A model generated the notes under the pieces. That model saw only the letters and a program-made list of their open reading frames with translations, searched no databases and was not told the DNA's origin. DNA of 64,000 nucleotides from Biscogniauxia marginata (Eukaryota > Ascomycota > Sordariomycetes > Xylariales > Xylariaceae), in contig MU404208.1 of NCBI GenBank assembly GCA_022695795.1, forward strand, positions 1 through 64,000, written 5' to 3'. A program made the translations under genes and the position numbers. Every line of letters starts with the position of its first letter. Position 1 is the stretch's first letter. Of the stretch, positions 60,370 through 64,000 are shown in pieces.

Positions 60370-61470
60370 TGAGCCATCGGAGGACTAATAAGAATTATCC
60401 TACGATGGATGAGAAGAGCCATGTAACTTGGTTTACGTGACCGAAGTGAAAATAGCAAAGATCCATCCAGATACACTAGATACACAGAGTCTCCCTCATG
60501 GCCCGAGGCTTATGCTGATGAAATGAGTTGGAAAGAGCCAAAGGTAGGTATCATGCACGTACAAGTATAATCCTGCATTTATGACACACATGATTAAATG
60601 AAGCGTTACGGCTTTGGATCAAAGACCGCCGACACGTTCTCATCGCGCTAGAAATGCCTGGTTAAGAATGGCCTCGACGTCGGCATATGTCTATATCATC
60701 ACAACCTCAACTCTCGCTCTCACTTGCGTCGGGCCGTCCCCTTTTATCTTGCTACCTAGTCAAAAAAGGGGAGTGTGGCAGAGAATTACTCGGAAGATCG
60801 TATTTGGATTTTAAGGAATCTGCACGGTATGCAGTCAAGAATGACCGCAGGTAAATGCATGGAATTGGGTTACAGGCGTTGTCCGGATGGCACGTTGATA
60901 CAGAGCTGCCTGAGATCTGAGGGAAACTGAGCAGAGGCCAGAAAGAGCATTCGCTTGTAAAGAAGGCCAATATTCAAGGAGTATCAGGCGACCATTCTGT
61001 TGCAATTCATCTAGCAGCCGTGCCCTTGAAGGTCCTCGAAAGCAATCTTCGGGAAGTTCTTAACATATCTGGAGCAAGGAGACAGCGACAAGTTATGCGG
61101 GGAACAAGGATAAATCCTCTAGTACACCTATTCAACTATAGTTTGGGGGCGGAGAGGCTTGTCTTCTATCCTAGCTAGGAGCAAGTTTATCCCGAGTCTC
61201 TTCTCCAGACATATCCATCCTCTATTCACACTTCACCTTAACGAATTACCTTCAATTGGTTGAGTCTGACCGAATATGTGTCATGACAAGGAATCGCTAA
61301 ACACCAGCATCATATATCTATTATCTACTCCTTCCCCTTTTCTTCTCCACATGTAGGTCTACTGTTCTTGGGAGTTGAAATATCTAGACATATTAGACCA
61401 TAGTGAGAATTTCTCATGGGGTATTTCTACATCTAAGAGATCGTAATATACAAGGTCTTAATAACTAAGA
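60370..61470. other. Intergenic, nothing recognised
   Basis: 3' flank of the GST gene up to the right-hand AT island. Short frames only. Confidence 0.55.
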
Positions 61471-61731
61471 ATAACTATAAAAGTCTATGTTTTAAGTGAC
61501 CGTTATAATTAAGATTTAAAGATTAATTTACTTTAATATTAAAATCATATTAATTAAGAGATATATAAATTAAAAACTAAATTAATATTTATTATATAAT
61601 AAAAATTTTTTAAATATAACGCTAAATAATTATTTTATTATTATAACTTTATAATTAAAACGTTTATTAATAATTAAATAATAATATAATATATAAAACG
61701 TTAAAAATAAAAATAAAAAATTATAAATTAA

Positions 61732-61900
61732 TAACGTACTTTATAAGTAAGTAAGTTATATAAATAAATAAGTTAATTCTTATAACTTTTGTAGTTTTAA
61801 TTATTAAAAAATATTTACGCGATATTAAAATTAATTAATAACATATTATATAAGCGAGTAAATAAAACAAGCTCGCGGATGAAATGGTTTTCTTGTGACG
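61732..61900. mobile_element. Fragments of TIR-element ends
   Basis: 61732 starts TAACGTACTTTATAAG and continues like the ends of copies B and C. At about 61844 a second end (TAACATATTATATAAGCGAG, then AAACAAGCTCGCGGATGAAA) follows in the same direction, like the outer end of MITE copy 3. Neither has its inverted partner, so these are truncated or nested insertions. Confidence 0.5.
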
Positions 61901-62163
61901 AACCTCACTGTAGATTCCTAGTCAGCTGACTTCACAGGCGAGTACGTACTAGGTTTTCTTGATTTGAAGGTAACAGTGGGTTGGGATTGGTTCAAGTGAT
62001 TTACTATGTTCTATTCGTCAAAGAGGTTTCAAGGTACTCTCACTATAGTGTTAAAAAGTAACTATAGTCTTAAATTAATAGTTAAAAAACTAAAATAAAT
62101 GACTAAATACGTAGGAAATTCCAATTTATTTATACTTTATCCTTTATAAAGAGTTATACCTAT

Positions 62164-62290
62164 ATTCTCTTAAATTCTCAGGAGAATAACAAAGAATCTT
62201 AGCATTCTCCTAAATTCTTAGAAAAACAATAGAGAATCTTAGCATTCTCCTAAATTCTTAAGAGAATAATAAAGAATCTTGGTATTCTCC
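62164..62290. repeat. 40-bp tandem repeat, three copies
   Basis: Units begin ATTCTC(T/C)TAAATTCT at 62164, 62204 and 62244, each ending AGAATCTTAGC or close to it. Within a unit, AGAAT and ATTCT segments are inverted, so each can form a hairpin. It lies downstream of the gypsy chromodomain fossil and may belong to that element's LTR. Confidence 0.8.
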
Positions 62291-63029
62291 TTTTTAAAGT
62301 TATATAACCTTAAATCACATAACCACTTTAATTCTTTTTACCTTTATTAAGTTATAACATTATATTTCCCTTTTAAATGGTTTTGTTTTTAAAACTTCTT
62401 TTCTTAGTAACCTTTCATTTTAATTATGTCATCTTATTATGTTACTAAAAATATGCGAATAAGTCTAAAAAAAAGGAATTTCTCCGAATACTAACACGAA
62501 CTAGCCGCCGCTATTAATTAATTTAAATATATAATTATACTTTATACTTGCTATTTTAAGAGGGGCTTATTATGTAAAATGTTAAAAGATCGAAAAAAAT
62601 GTTAAAATTATAACGAGATTAATATCACTTTTTATAACGGTAATTACGTTTCTTTAAAATCTTTTTAAAACATTTAAAAAGAAAAACTTAAAATAAATCG
62701 AGAAAAACGAATAGTTATTTAACAACTTTAGTAATTATTAAGTAAAATTACGCAGTTAAATTGTTAATTTAAATGATTATATAAGTATAAGGTCTAATTT
62801 ATTTAACATGAACTTTAAAACATAAATAAGTTAAAGAATTAAAAACGTATTAAAGCGGAGTAAAAGCGTCTTTAAACCGAACAGCAGTTTTTAATTAAAT
62901 AAGTTAAAGTTACTTCCAAGGTCGTCCCCTCTTTTAACTAGTCGTAACTAGATCACGACCTAGGTCCTTAAATCCCCTTGGGCGATCTGGGTTTTAACGG
63001 TAAAAGCTTTTAAGCTTAGCCGTTAAATT

Positions 63030-64000
63030 CATTAAATATTTAAATAGTTTTTAAGTGTTCTCCTTTAATAAGTAACCTTCTTATTTAATAAAATACTATA
63101 ATTAACTTTTAACTCGTTTTAAATTTAATATCTTTTTTATTTCGTACTTATTAGGGTTTTCTTTAAATTTTAATTGGTTTTTTAATATAACGTTATTTAA
63201 TACTGGTTTTAAAAGTAAAACATAAAATATAAGATATATTTTAAATCTTTTTAATAGCGTTAACTTGTAATTAACTTTTAAAATAACCTTTTTAATTTTA
63301 TATGGTTTTAACTTTTTAAATTTAAGTTTTTTGTTAAGTCGTTTTATTTTAATTTAAGGTGTTTTTAATATTACGCCTTATTATTAACGAAATAAATAAA
63401 TTATATCTCCTCTTTTAAGAATTAATCCTTTAATTCTTTTTATAGCCGTTATTATATTACTTAAACCTTTTTAAATAGTACTTTTACTTTCGAGGCCTTT
63501 ATTTCGATTCTTGGTGTTTTTATAAGTTCGATTGGTTGTCTTTGGATTTCCGCTTTCTACCTATATACTGCTTTGTATAGTAACATCTTTATATCCTCGT
63601 TAATCGAAGTGTTATATACTATTTAAGTTATTAATAACAATTTTACCTAGTTATTCATTTCCCAGTTAACATAACTTCGTAAATATTATTCTATTATTTA
63701 GTTTAATTTCTTTGTTTATCCGTTTATTTAAGGATAATACGTTATAAATAACTTTTATTTAACTTTTATTCGTTTTATTAGGTTTATTTAAAATTTTAAA
63801 GTAAACAGCTTATCTCTATTTAAAATAATACGTTTTAGTAATTCATATTTATTAACATATTCTCTTAAAAAATTAAAAGCTAATTATTTTATTATACTTA
63901 ATTCGTTAAATAATAAAAAATAAACATATTTCGTGAGTTTATTAACAATTACCTATATATTATTATAAGGTATTTTTATAGTAAGATCTTTTGACTTTAG
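63030..64000 (-). pseudogene. Ty3/gypsy integrase-chromodomain fossil (RIP-mutated), partial
   Basis: The minus-strand frame reading leftwards from the window end, despite many stops, follows the order of a fungal gypsy polyprotein. The integrase core includes KYVYFLLFNE, then KRIILNRDKLF. The downstream conserved block contains INGxTKKLN, YLRSYVNWEMNN and VYNTSINEDIKM near 63760-63560. The integrase C-terminal region and a chromodomain-like segment with LKVNYSILL follow down to about 63040. Stops are TAA/TAG where Gln or Trp is expected, as C-to-T mutation of CAA/CAG/TGG would give. The reverse transcriptase part would lie beyond the window. Assignment is from remembered family motifs. Confidence 0.75.

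Larger units (their letters stand above)
61470..64000. repeat. AT-rich RIP-degraded island 6 (right edge of window)
   Basis: A/T-rich to the end of the window, interrupted by a short normal-composition patch at about 61880-62060. Holds TIR fragments (from 61732 and 61844), a 40-bp tandem repeat and a gypsy polyprotein fossil on the minus strand. Confidence 0.85.

Overview
The window is nuclear DNA of a filamentous ascomycete (Pezizomycotina; Sordariomycetes is the best guess, not proven). The evidence is short introns (about 60-200 bp) with GTAAGT-like donors and CTAAC/CTGAC branch points, and fungal families such as AA9 LPMO, PTH11-like 7TM protein, Zn2Cys6 regulator and Cnn_1N protein. Gene-bearing DNA alternates with extremely AT-rich islands of degenerate transposons whose stop codons sit where Gln/Trp codons are expected. 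That is the footprint of repeat-induced point mutation (RIP). TACCTAGGTA-type short repeats occur between many genes.

Layout. 1-830: AT island. 1214-2403 (-): AA9 LPMO with a CBM1 encoded across an intron. 4140-5930: AT island with a pogo/Fot1-like transposase fossil. 6917-7762 (+): membrane-anchored double-psi beta-barrel (RlpA/expansin-like) protein. 8530-10274 (-): four-exon rhodopsin-domain/PTH11-like 7TM protein. 10.3-14.9 kb: gene-poor. 14937-17109 (-): C2H2 zinc-finger regulator. 17.1-20.9 kb: gene-poor, with a probably decayed gene. 20930-27030: large AT island holding MITEs, a ~2-kb TIR element, a solo LTR and a 599-bp miniature LTR element with exact target-site duplications. 27327-28894 (+): OS-9/Yos9 ERAD lectin. 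28.9-36.9 kb: gene-poor, with one long reading frame broken by C-to-T-type stops. 36912-39885 (+): Cnn_1N microtubule-organising-centre protein. 40662-42026 (+): HhH-GPD DNA glycosylase. 43486-46624 (+): Zn2Cys6 regulator. 46759-48230 (-): battenin/Btn1, convergent with the regulator. 48380-51120: AT island with a 100-N assembly gap. 51.4-52.4 kb: decayed gene. 52514-53650 (-): acyl-CoA:6-APA acyltransferase-like (peptidase C45) enzyme. 54937-56313 (+): App1-like phosphatidate phosphatase. 56870-59063: AT island. 59206-60369 (+): GST. 61470-64000: AT island with a Ty3/gypsy integrase-chromodomain fossil.

The genes do not form a recognisable cluster or operon-like system. They are mostly housekeeping or trafficking genes (Yos9, Btn1, App1, Cnn_1N, glycosylase, GST) mixed with lifestyle genes (LPMO, PTH11-like protein, regulators, AAT-like enzyme). 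Strongest observations: AT islands built from one TIR family in autonomous-size and MITE-size forms; a terminal-repeat miniature retroelement inside an island that looks less mutated than its surroundings; and several RIP-type pseudogenes of unrecognised families beside the islands. I saw no CRISPR array, rRNA or convincing tRNA. Exon boundaries were inferred by eye from splice signals and reading frame; no searches or computations were run.
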